Assembly (NCBI GenBank): GCA_013177815.1
Contig: JABLXM010000013.1
Location: forward strand, 1 to 51,065
Length of the DNA: 51,065 nt
Source of the DNA: Anaerolineae bacterium
GTDB taxonomy: Bacteria > Chloroflexota > Anaerolineae > Anaerolineales > Anaerolineaceae
Direction of reading: 5' to 3'
Made by a program: the position numbers and the translations under genes. Of the stretch, positions 24,944-32,205 are shown one piece after another. The notes under the pieces are model-generated. The model searched no databases and was not told the origin of the DNA. It was given only the letters and a program-made list of their open reading frames with translations. The first letter of the stretch is position 1, and the number at the start of each line of letters is the position of its first letter.

Positions 24944-25246
24944 ATGAAGACAATGCGGAAGAAATACAGCAAGGAATTCAAATTAGAAGCCATCCGGATG
25001 TATGAGAATGGCGAACGAACATACAAAGAAATCGAAGAAGAACTGGGGATCACAGCAGGGCTGTTGTGGAAATGGAAAGAAAACTTGAAGAATCAGCCCA
25101 AAAAAGAAGAGGCATTTCCAGGCAATGGAAGACTAACCGATACAGAAGCGCGCATCCGGCAGTTGGAACGAGAAAATGCCTTATTGAAAGAGGATAAAGA
25201 GATTCTAAAAAAAGTGCTCACGATGTACTCAAAGGACGGCAGATGA
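24944..25246 (+). CDS. IS3-family transposase OrfA
   Basis: 100 residues from the ATG at 24944, with GGAGG 7 nt upstream. 'KKYSKEFKLEAIRMYENGERTYKEIEEELGI' (in parts) is the helix-turn-helix that binds the element ends, and 'RIRQLERENALLKEDKEILKKVL' is the leucine-zipper coiled coil. Both are standard for OrfA. It ends with the ATGA overlap at the orfB start. OrfA alone is usually regulatory; the active transposase is the frameshift fusion. Confidence 0.93.
   Translation: MKTMRKKYSKEFKLEAIRMYENGERTYKEIEEELGITAGLLWKWKENLKNQPKKEEAFPGNGRLTDTEARIRQLERENALLKEDKEILKKVLTMYSKDGR
25207..25213 (+). promoter_or_regulatory. Programmed -1 frameshift site (A7) for OrfAB
   Basis: A run of seven A's, read as A AAA AAA in the orfA frame. 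The -1 frame stays open from here into orfB without a stop, so a slip would make a full OrfAB transposase. Confidence 0.7.
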
Positions 25247-26100
25247 AATTTCGTTTCATCGAGAAGCACAAGAACAAGTACCCCGTAGGGCGTATCTGTG
25301 CACTGCTGGGAGTCAGCCGAAGTGGTTATTATGCCTGGAAGAACCGCAAACCCAGCCAACGGGATCAGATCAACCAGGCATTGATCGATCATATCCGCCG
25401 AATCCACAGGATGAGCCGCAAGGCTTATGGCAGCCCAAGAGTGTATGTTCAATTGAGAAAGCAAGGCTACAGATGCAATCAGAAAACAGTAGCCCGATTA
25501 ATGCGTCAGGATGGGATCAAAGGGCAGCGAAGATACCGAAAAGTGATCACCACGAACAGTAACCACAAGTTCCCTACAGCTTCCAACGTGCTCAATCGCG
25601 AATTCACTGCTGATGGTCCCAATCAAAAATGGGTGGCTGATATCACGTATGTTCCGACTGAAGAAGGCTGGTTGTATGTAGCCGGAGTGTTGGACTTGTT
25701 CTCACGAAAAATTGTTGGCTGGAACATGTCAAGCCAGATTGATGCCACTTTAGTTGAGAGAGCCTTACGAATGGCTTTATACCAAAGACATCCGGGGAAA
25801 GGTTTGCTGCATCACTCAGATCGGGGCGTTCAATACGCAAGTCATCAAGTCCGTGATATTCTGGCTGCAAACCAAATCCAGGTTAGCATGAGTGGAACAG
25901 GGAATTGTTATGACAACGCAGTGATTGAAAGCTTTTGGGGTACGTTGAAAAACGAGTGGGTTCATCACCAGAAATACAAAACCAGTTCACAAGCACGAAC
26001 TGATATTTTTGGATACATTGAAGGGTTTTATAATACTGTCAGGCTTCATTCAACTTTGGGGTATTTATCCCCATCTGAGTTTGAAGCCAAGTATCGGTAA
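25243..26100 (+). CDS. IS3-family transposase OrfB (DDE integrase core)
   Basis: 285 residues. An N-terminal HTH_21 region (KKYPVGRICALLGVSRSGYY-like, 'YGSPRVYVQLRKQG') is followed by an rve integrase core. The catalytic DDE residues are in 'WVADITYV', 'HHSDRGVQYAS' and 'NAVIESFWGTLKNE'. The C-terminal 'YNTVRLHSTLGYLSPSEFE' is the usual family ending. Length and motifs are complete, with no frameshift. It is made mostly as the OrfAB fusion through the upstream A7 slip. Confidence 0.96.
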   Translation: MKFRFIEKHKNKYPVGRICALLGVSRSGYYAWKNRKPSQRDQINQALIDHIRRIHRMSRKAYGSPRVYVQLRKQGYRCNQKTVARLMRQDGIKGQRRYRKVITTNSNHKFPTASNVLNREFTADGPNQKWVADITYVPTEEGWLYVAGVLDLFSRKIVGWNMSSQIDATLVERALRMALYQRHPGKGLLHHSDRGVQYASHQVRDILAANQIQVSMSGTGNCYDNAVIESFWGTLKNEWVHHQKYKTSSQARTDIFGYIEGFYNTVRLHSTLGYLSPSEFEAKYR

Positions 26101-26103
26101 TCT

Positions 26104-26139
26104 CCTTAACTATGTGTCCATTTTATGGGGTGAAGTTCA
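26104..26139. repeat. IS right inverted repeat
   Basis: Ends GAAGTTCA. Its reverse complement begins TGAACTTC and matches the left repeat at 29 of 36 positions. Confidence 0.88.
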
Positions 26140-26289
26140 ATGCCAGAGTTGAAGCAGGTAGGACAGAAAGTGATCCGAAACAAGCCGGAGCATGTGCGGT
26201 ATTACGACTTATGCGGAAAATGCAGGCGAAAGAGCGAAACGACGATGGGCGACACCTTTCTCCACCCGGACGCGGCTGTGGTGATTTAG
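26140..26289 (+). CDS. Short open frame beside the IS, unrecognised
   Basis: 49 residues, MPELKQVGQKVIRNKPEHVRY-like, with a CGKC pair and a stop at 26287-26289. It starts exactly at the IS edge, so it may be a gene fragment or chance. No ribosome site. Not recognised. Confidence 0.2.
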   Translation: MPELKQVGQKVIRNKPEHVRYYDLCGKCRRKSETTMGDTFLHPDAAVVI

Positions 26290-26901
26290 CGAGACTGAGG
26301 GGGTATTTAGGGGGGGATGCCTTCTGCCTCGCTATTTTTGCCTTTCTGGGCAAGTGATGGATGATGTACTTGGACCTGCCCAACGTAGCAGCGGGGTGGA
26401 CATGGTATTGTTTGGCAAATATCTGCGCAATACATCTTTGAGCACGACTTCGTTCTGCGAGCACTTGATATCCATGCCGAATATGTGCTGGTATCCCAAC
26501 GCTTTCAGACGCTTGATAGTAGAATGTTCAAAGCCAGATTCTGTGTCCAAGTGATTCATGGCAAATTTATCCCACTATTCCTTTGATCGTGTAATGGGAC
26601 CTCCAAAATGGATCAATTGCTCTACAAGATGGTGGACTGTTGTGGAAGGATCATTATCTGCAGGTATGAGAGGCTGATACTCTTCTAGGAGACGTTGGGC
26701 GTGGCACAAAGCATTAGAGCGGCGTGACAAAAGTTCATCGTAAATAGTCTCGCTGTTCTTTTTATAATGGTGCCCTAACAAATTTCCTAGTAGCTTTATG
26801 TAATCTCGCCTTGAAAGAGCAGTTTGTTGAAATCTGAAGTGTAACAAATACCATATTGCAAAAGACTGGTTTGAATAAGCAGGAAGCAAGGAAGGACAGT
26901 C
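26290..26901. other. Gap of about 600 bp with possible gene remnants
   Basis: Two minus-strand open frames (26332-26559, 75 aa; 26575 to about 26860, up to about 95 aa) have plausible soluble-protein composition ('YDELLSRRSNALCHAQRLLEEY' in part) but no ribosome site and no family I recognise. They may be fragments left near the IS insertion. Confidence 0.3.
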
Positions 26902-28005
26902 ATGACTCAACCAACGCGAGTGGCGGTGATTGGTGTGGGGCAAATCGGTCAGGTTCATTTACAAACTTATCTGAATATGCCCGATGTGGAAGTGATTGCA
27001 ATTGTCGGGCGCGACCCGCAGCGCACAACCGCGGTTGCAGAACGCTATCACATCAAGCACTGGACAATTGATTACCACAGCCTTCTGGAGAGCATGGAGA
27101 TCGATGCAGTGAGCGTCTGTTTGCACAATAATTACCATAAACCGGTCGCAGTGGCTGCCCTGCAAGCAGGCAAGCATGTATATTGTGAAAAACCGATCGC
27201 CGGCACCTACCGGGATGGACTGACCATGGTTCAAGCCGCTGAAAAAAGCAGGAAGTTGCTTTCCATCCAGCTTGCCAGCCTGTTCAGTCCACAGACCAAA
27301 GCTGCCCAGCACGCCATACAGCAAGGTTGGCTTGGAAAGCCTTATCACGCCCATTCGGCAGGGTTTCGGCGGCGGGGGCGACCGTACGTGGATGGGTATG
27401 GTTCTCCAGCGTTTGTTCAAAAATCTCAAGCGGCGGGCGGTGTATTGCTGGATATGGGGGTTTATTTTTTGGGCAGCCTGTTGTATTTGTTGGGGAATCC
27501 CGCTCCGCTGTGCATCTGCGGACAGACTTACCAGGAGACACCGATTGACCCGCACCGGCTGGAACAATCAGAATACGATGTGGAAGAAATGGGGTTGGGG
27601 TTCATACGCTTGGCGGGGGGAATTACTCTCACCCTGGCGCAAGCCTGGGCGATGCATCTGGATTCGCTCGGCGGGTCCTACCTTGTCGGATCAGAAGGGG
27701 GCATCCGGCTGGAGCCGTTCGCCTTGTTCCGAAGTCTGGGGGACTTGGATCTCGATGCCACCGCCGACATGGACCATTTCATGTTCCGGCTTCACAATAT
27801 CAGGGAGCAAGGACCCGCCTGGGAAAGCCCACAGCATCATTTTATCGCCGCGGTTCGGGGTCAGGTAGAGCCACTGCCAACTGCCGAGATCACGCTGAAC
27901 ACTTTGTTGATCTCAGAAGGAATCTATCTCTCCAGCGCATTGGGTCGGGAAGTTGGCGTTGATGAGGTTATGACGCAATCAAAGACGACCGCAGTAGATG
28001 TTTGA
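26902..28005 (+). CDS. Gfo/Idh/MocA-family NAD(P)-dependent oxidoreductase
   Basis: 367 residues; AAGGAAGGA lies 7-8 nt before the ATG at 26902. The N-terminal Rossmann fold has 'VAVIGVGQIGQVH' near residues 7-19 and the family 'EKPI' Lys (HVYCEKPIAGTY) near 95-100, the catalytic lysine region. The C-terminal beta-sheet domain carries 'AGGVLLDMGVYFLGSLLYLLG', the substrate-side helix. Members oxidise or reduce sugars, sugar acids and inositols. It converges on the LacI gene at 28037 with only 31 bp between stops, so it is transcribed toward the GRE operon and not from it. Given the neighbours, a sugar-related substrate is likely, but none can be named. Confidence 0.92.
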   Translation: MTQPTRVAVIGVGQIGQVHLQTYLNMPDVEVIAIVGRDPQRTTAVAERYHIKHWTIDYHSLLESMEIDAVSVCLHNNYHKPVAVAALQAGKHVYCEKPIAGTYRDGLTMVQAAEKSRKLLSIQLASLFSPQTKAAQHAIQQGWLGKPYHAHSAGFRRRGRPYVDGYGSPAFVQKSQAAGGVLLDMGVYFLGSLLYLLGNPAPLCICGQTYQETPIDPHRLEQSEYDVEEMGLGFIRLAGGITLTLAQAWAMHLDSLGGSYLVGSEGGIRLEPFALFRSLGDLDLDATADMDHFMFRLHNIREQGPAWESPQHHFIAAVRGQVEPLPTAEITLNTLLISEGIYLSSALGREVGVDEVMTQSKTTAVDV

Positions 28006-28036
28006 GCGAACGCGCTTTGCAAGGCGGTGCAATACT

Positions 28037-29059
28037 TCAAGACCTGGGAACGGAGACGGATTGGCGGATGATCAGTTCCGGCAATAACTGGATCCGTGCA
28101 GGGGTAGTTCTGCCAATGGATTCGTTTGCCTGAATGCGCTGCATCAAGAGTTCAACCGCTTTAACTGCCATTTCGCGGATGGGGACCGCCACAGTGGTGA
28201 GCGGAGGATAAGCCGTCAGGCACAACGCCAAACCGTCCGCGCCGACTACTGAAATGTCATCCGGCACCCGCAATCCGGATTCCCACACAGCGCGAATAAC
28301 CCCCAAGGCAATGATATCGTTATAAGCGAGGACGGCGGTCGGAGTGTGGTTGTTTTCCAAAAGGCTGAGGGTGGCTTTATATCCCAGCAAGGGGGAAGCT
28401 TCACCGGTAAAGACCATGCGCAGTTCTTCGCCGCATTGGAACTGGCGGCAAAACTGTTCGTAGCCTGCCAAGCGTTCCACTTCGAAGGACTTGACCGGTT
28501 CTGGACCGATATAGGCGATCCGGCGGTGCCCAAGATCCGCCAGGTATTGCATAGCAGATCGATTGCCGTTGACGTTATCGACCCCCACGATATCCAGGGA
28601 TACAGCAGGGATATTGTTGAGCAAGATGACCGGACAACCTTCGCGTGATAATTGTTCCAATAAATGGATGTTCTCCATATTCTCATGGGCGGAGACGATT
28701 AATCCGTCACTGCGGCGCGCCACCAAGCTTTCGATCCCAATGCGTTCCTTGTGAGGATTGTTTCCGCTGCTGTATATCAGGGTAGCATACTGATAACTTT
28801 CAGCAGCGTTCTGGATGTGCTGCGCTAATTCCCCGAAGAATGACCAGGGGATGTCATTGATAACCAAGCCGATCGAGAAAGTTCGTTCACTGACCAGACT
28901 GCGTGCCACCAAGTTGGGGCGGTAGCCCAGTTGGCGCGCCAGTTCTTTGACTTGTTCCCGCACCTCGGTCGAAATACGAGGATCGTCCTTTAAGGCGCGC
29001 GAAACGGTGGAATTTGCCAGATTCAGTTGCCTGGCGATATCGGCGATCGTTACGCGCAT
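28037..29059 (-). CDS. LacI-family transcriptional regulator, last gene of the glycyl-radical operon
   Basis: 340 residues from the ATG at 29059 (AGGA upstream). Residues 2-50 are a LacI helix-turn-helix with hinge: 'TIADIARQLNLANSTVSRAL' and 'GYRPNLVARSL'. The rest is a periplasmic-binding-protein-like sensor domain ('SIGLVINDIPWSFFGELAQHI', 'GHRRIAYIGPE', 'AVLAYNDIIALG', 'DDISVVGADG'). It is 12 bp downstream of the GH42 gene and so should be made from the same promoter as the GRE. Three copies of the palindrome ATGCAAACGTTAGCAT, with the central CG usual for LacI targets, lie upstream of that operon and in the divergent promoter region. It is the best candidate to bind them, repressing both arms and itself until a sugar ligand appears. 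Confidence 0.93.
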   Translation of the reverse strand: MRVTIADIARQLNLANSTVSRALKDDPRISTEVREQVKELARQLGYRPNLVARSLVSERTFSIGLVINDIPWSFFGELAQHIQNAAESYQYATLIYSSGNNPHKERIGIESLVARRSDGLIVSAHENMENIHLLEQLSREGCPVILLNNIPAVSLDIVGVDNVNGNRSAMQYLADLGHRRIAYIGPEPVKSFEVERLAGYEQFCRQFQCGEELRMVFTGEASPLLGYKATLSLLENNHTPTAVLAYNDIIALGVIRAVWESGLRVPDDISVVGADGLALCLTAYPPLTTVAVPIREMAVKAVELLMQRIQANESIGRTTPARIQLLPELIIRQSVSVPRS

Positions 29060-29071
29060 CAATCCATTCCT

Positions 29072-31195
29072 TTATGCCTGGGATTCATCGCACTTGAGGT
29101 GAAACAACGCACCAGACCTGGCAGCTATGCTGAATGAGAGCGTATTCAATGACTGCTGCTGGCATTCACCCTTGCCGCTGGATTCGAAGAATCGCACAGA
29201 CAACTTAAATTCTACCTTAATTATCAAGGGAGACCGCGTATAGTTCACCATGCTCAGATACCTATCTCGACCAGCGTGAAACAGGCGGACCAAGGCGCCG
29301 GCAGGACAGTTTAGCTCGCCAATCGATGGATAGCCGTTTGGCTGCATCCAACGGCACACCGCTTCACCAACGGCACGACCATATGAACTGGTGAGGGTGT
29401 TGGACGGAAAAGTTCCAATCCAAACCGCCATGCCTTTACCCGCATTACATCGAATCACGGCTGCCTTCCCATCCGAGAAAGATGCCAACACCTCCGCTTG
29501 GGGGCCGACCTCATGAAAATATTGACGGTAGTGGCTGCCGAAGAAGAAACGGTCTTCCGGCTGGTTTTCGATATCATCCGCCCAGCGGATAACCAAATCA
29601 TCCGCCTTATCCAACTCGGGACGGCTGGCATGGAAAAGCCTTTGGAAATGCGAGAGATCACGCCGGAGCACCCCGCGCTCGTTATATAGCCCGCAAGCGG
29701 CTTCCACCACCAGTCTGCCGCCATCCAAGGCGTATGCTTCAAGGGCGTTCAATTCAGCATCGGATAACGCCACTGCTGCCGGGACATAAAGGGTTGCAGG
29801 CATGGGTTGGTCCCCGGCGATGAGCGCATCAGAATGCAGCATGCGCACCGGGATTCCGCCTTCGAAGCAGGCGCGGTAGGCGCCGTACAAGGCATGGGCG
29901 TAAAACGATTCGCCTTGATTTGCCGCATGAAAGTACAGATCGGCGGTGCGAGAGACCAGGATGGCATTTAATTCGGGAGCGCGCTGGCAGATGCTGAAAG
30001 CGGGTAGACAGTTGAAATCGGCTGCACACTCAGAGGCTGCCGCAGTACGATCAGACCCCCCTCCATCCAGGCTGGTCAACCCAAACCCGGGCGACTCAAG
30101 CCCGCTTGGTTCAGGGCGCCATTGCCAGTAGAGCAATCCCTTGGCGCCGGCGCTGACCGCGCCCCAATTCCACAAGCGAATCTCATCCGGCGTGGCGGTT
30201 GGACGCCCATAGGCTTCCCACTTGCTGATGCCGGGTTGCAGTTCACTTTGCCAGAATTGCTTGCCTGCGCTTGCAGCCGCAACCATCTCCACATGGAGCA
30301 GGTGTTGGACGAAGTCGTTGTTCATCAGCCATTTGGGAAAGCTGGTCAACCCGAACTGGTCCACCTTTCTGGATAGCAGGAACTCATCCCCCAGCAACTG
30401 AGCCAACCCCCCATCACCGGTGCTACCAAGATACCCGCTGAAAGGCATGTGGGTCATGACCGGAACTTGCCCGGCGAATGGGCGAGCAGCGTTGACCCGC
30501 TCCTCCAGCCAACGGTTGAGATTGTGCAACCAGAACAACCGCCAGTCGATCATGTCCGGGTAAGTGCCAAAGCGGCGCGGCGGCAGGGCATCATCCCAGG
30601 CAGTGTAGGCGCGGTGCCAAGCATGGTTTAATGCATCCAGATGCGGATATTTTTCTTGCAACCACGCCAGCCAACGACGCTGTGAATGATCACAATAACA
30701 GAATAATGCGTTGGGGTAATCCCACGCTGGTTCGAGATGGGGTTCATTCCAGACATCGAAAGCAGCCATCACCGGGTGATTGGCATAACGCCGGACAACG
30801 GTGGCAATGAAGTTGGCAACCAATGATTGCACAGCCGGGTGATCGGCACAAAGCCCCGGTGAACCTCCCGAAGGCAAGTTGGCTGCGCCGCCGACATTCA
30901 CCGCGTGATCAAGCTCAGTTGTGTAGCGGGCATCCGGATATTCGCGGGCTGCCCAATACGGCACCCCTTCGGGAATCAGATTGATGACTGCTTTCAGACC
31001 GTACCGGGTGCACAGGTCAAGCAGTTGGTCAAGGTCTTCGAAATAGCATTCCCCCGGTCGACGTTCAATCCAAGACCAGACCGCCCATAATTTAATGGTA
31101 TTGAAACCACATTGGCGCATGTTCTGAAAATCAAGGTGCCAATCCGCCTGGATCGGATACGGTGGTCGGTAATACTGGCTGCCATAAATGATCAT
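29072..31195 (-). CDS. GH42-like beta-galactosidase-type glycoside hydrolase
   Basis: 707 residues from the ATG at 31195, with GGGAGGG 4 nt upstream. The TIM barrel (about 1-370) has the GH42 signature start 'GSQYYRPPYPIQADWHLDF'-type, the acid/base Glu151 in 'FDVWNEPH' and the nucleophile Glu318 in 'FWQSELQPG'. The usual alpha/beta trimerisation-type domain follows ('LDGGRLVVEAACGLYNERG'), then a beta domain. No signal peptide, so it acts in the cytoplasm on imported oligosaccharides or glycosides. Its place between the GRE activase and LacI ties it to the island. Typical GH42 enzymes release galactose from beta-galactosides, but relatives differ; substrate uncertain. Confidence 0.9.
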   Translation of the reverse strand: MIIYGSQYYRPPYPIQADWHLDFQNMRQCGFNTIKLWAVWSWIERRPGECYFEDLDQLLDLCTRYGLKAVINLIPEGVPYWAAREYPDARYTTELDHAVNVGGAANLPSGGSPGLCADHPAVQSLVANFIATVVRRYANHPVMAAFDVWNEPHLEPAWDYPNALFCYCDHSQRRWLAWLQEKYPHLDALNHAWHRAYTAWDDALPPRRFGTYPDMIDWRLFWLHNLNRWLEERVNAARPFAGQVPVMTHMPFSGYLGSTGDGGLAQLLGDEFLLSRKVDQFGLTSFPKWLMNNDFVQHLLHVEMVAAASAGKQFWQSELQPGISKWEAYGRPTATPDEIRLWNWGAVSAGAKGLLYWQWRPEPSGLESPGFGLTSLDGGGSDRTAAASECAADFNCLPAFSICQRAPELNAILVSRTADLYFHAANQGESFYAHALYGAYRACFEGGIPVRMLHSDALIAGDQPMPATLYVPAAVALSDAELNALEAYALDGGRLVVEAACGLYNERGVLRRDLSHFQRLFHASRPELDKADDLVIRWADDIENQPEDRFFFGSHYRQYFHEVGPQAEVLASFSDGKAAVIRCNAGKGMAVWIGTFPSNTLTSSYGRAVGEAVCRWMQPNGYPSIGELNCPAGALVRLFHAGRDRYLSMVNYTRSPLIIKVEFKLSVRFFESSGKGECQQQSLNTLSFSIAARSGALFHLKCDESQA

Positions 31196-31231
31196 TGATC
31201 CCTCCCAATTCACAATGTGTGATCGTCCTGC

Positions 31232-32167
31232 TCAACCGACGCGGATGGCATCGTAGCCATATTGGCGAATCTGTGTGAGCCAGTTCTCGATCACGTCAGG
31301 GGATGTGGTCTTCAACCCAGACAGATGATCCGGTAAACCTATCCGGCTGCGTTTGCCGCTGCCCATATTATGGTACGGCATGAGTTCGATACCCTGTAGG
31401 TTGGGATATTTGATCCCAAGTTGGGCAATTGCCTGCAAATGGTCGGGCTGGTCGTTCAAGCCTGGCACCAGTGGGCAGCGTAAAATGATGCGGGCATTCT
31501 CCTGATAGAGGTACTCGAGATTGGACAGGATGGTCTGGTTGGGTACGCCCGTAAGTTGTTTGTGCAATTCACTGCCGGTGGCTTTGTAGTCGATCAGGAA
31601 GAGGTCAACGTACGGCAGGACCCTGGTGAATGCGTCCTGGGGAGCGTAGCAGGATGTATCTAGGCAGGTGTGCACTCCCTCATCCTGGCATCGTTTCAGA
31701 AGCGCCAGCGTAAAATACAATTGAGCCATTGGCTCGCCTCCGGAGAAGGTCACACCACCACCGGAAGCGCGGTAAAAATCAAGGTCAGCCAAGATCTCAG
31801 GCATCAACTCATCTACGGTGGTTTGCTGCCCGAAGATCTGCAGCGCCTGATAATTGCAGGCATCGATGCAAGCGCCGCAGGCATCGCAAAGTTCATAATT
31901 GATCACGTGCCGACCCACGCTGACGATATGCGCTTGCCAGAGGCAGGCATCGGCACAGGCACCGCAAAGCCGGCACCGTTCGATGTTGAGGCTGACTTGT
32001 GGGTGAAAAGAGTACGATTCTGGATTGTGGCACCAAACGCAGCACAGCGGGCATCCTTTCAGGAAAACCACAGTGCGCAACCCGGGACCATCGTGCAGCG
32101 CAGCGCGCTGAACATCGAATATGATACCCACGGGTGCGGCAGCGGCTGCTGGGTGATTATCTGCCAT
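31232..32167 (-). CDS. Glycyl-radical enzyme activase (radical SAM)
   Basis: 311 residues. The radical SAM cluster motif CX3CX2C is in 'LKGCPLCCVWCHNPES' near residues 40-50. Two ferredoxin-type [4Fe-4S] motifs follow: 'CRLCGACADAC' and 'CDACGACIDAC', the inserted domain found in activases of dehydratase-type GREs rather than in the small PFL activase. 'GGGVTFSGGEP' is the SAM-contact loop. The protein generates the glycyl radical on the GRE, encoded 38 bp upstream in the same operon. It works only without oxygen, so the operon fits anaerobic growth. Confidence 0.95.
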   Translation of the reverse strand: MADNHPAAAAAPVGIIFDVQRAALHDGPGLRTVVFLKGCPLCCVWCHNPESYSFHPQVSLNIERCRLCGACADACLWQAHIVSVGRHVINYELCDACGACIDACNYQALQIFGQQTTVDELMPEILADLDFYRASGGGVTFSGGEPMAQLYFTLALLKRCQDEGVHTCLDTSCYAPQDAFTRVLPYVDLFLIDYKATGSELHKQLTGVPNQTILSNLEYLYQENARIILRCPLVPGLNDQPDHLQAIAQLGIKYPNLQGIELMPYHNMGSGKRSRIGLPDHLSGLKTTSPDVIENWLTQIRQYGYDAIRVG

Positions 32168-32205
32168 ATGCCATGAACACCATCGAGGAGCGGCAAGAGA
32201 TTGGG

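Larger units (their letters stand above)
24878..26139 (+). mobile_element. IS3-family insertion sequence, complete
   Basis: 1262 bp bounded by imperfect inverted repeats (24878-24913 and 26104-26139, 29 of 36 positions identical) with TG..CA tips. It contains orfA and orfB in the standard overlapping layout with a slippery A7. No clear target-site duplication is seen (CTG on the left, ATG on the right). All parts look intact, so it could be active. Confidence 0.92.

Noticed and set aside
24875-26142. Target-site duplication flanking the IS
   Set aside because: The flanking 3-4 bases differ (CTG versus ATG).
26332-26958. Two minus-strand open frames between the IS and the oxidoreductase
   Set aside because: No ribosome site and no recognised family, and the second one would have to overlap the oxidoreductase start. 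Kept only as possible remnants.
26902-28005. Placing the Gfo/Idh oxidoreductase in the GRE operon
   Set aside because: It is on the opposite strand and converges on the LacI gene.
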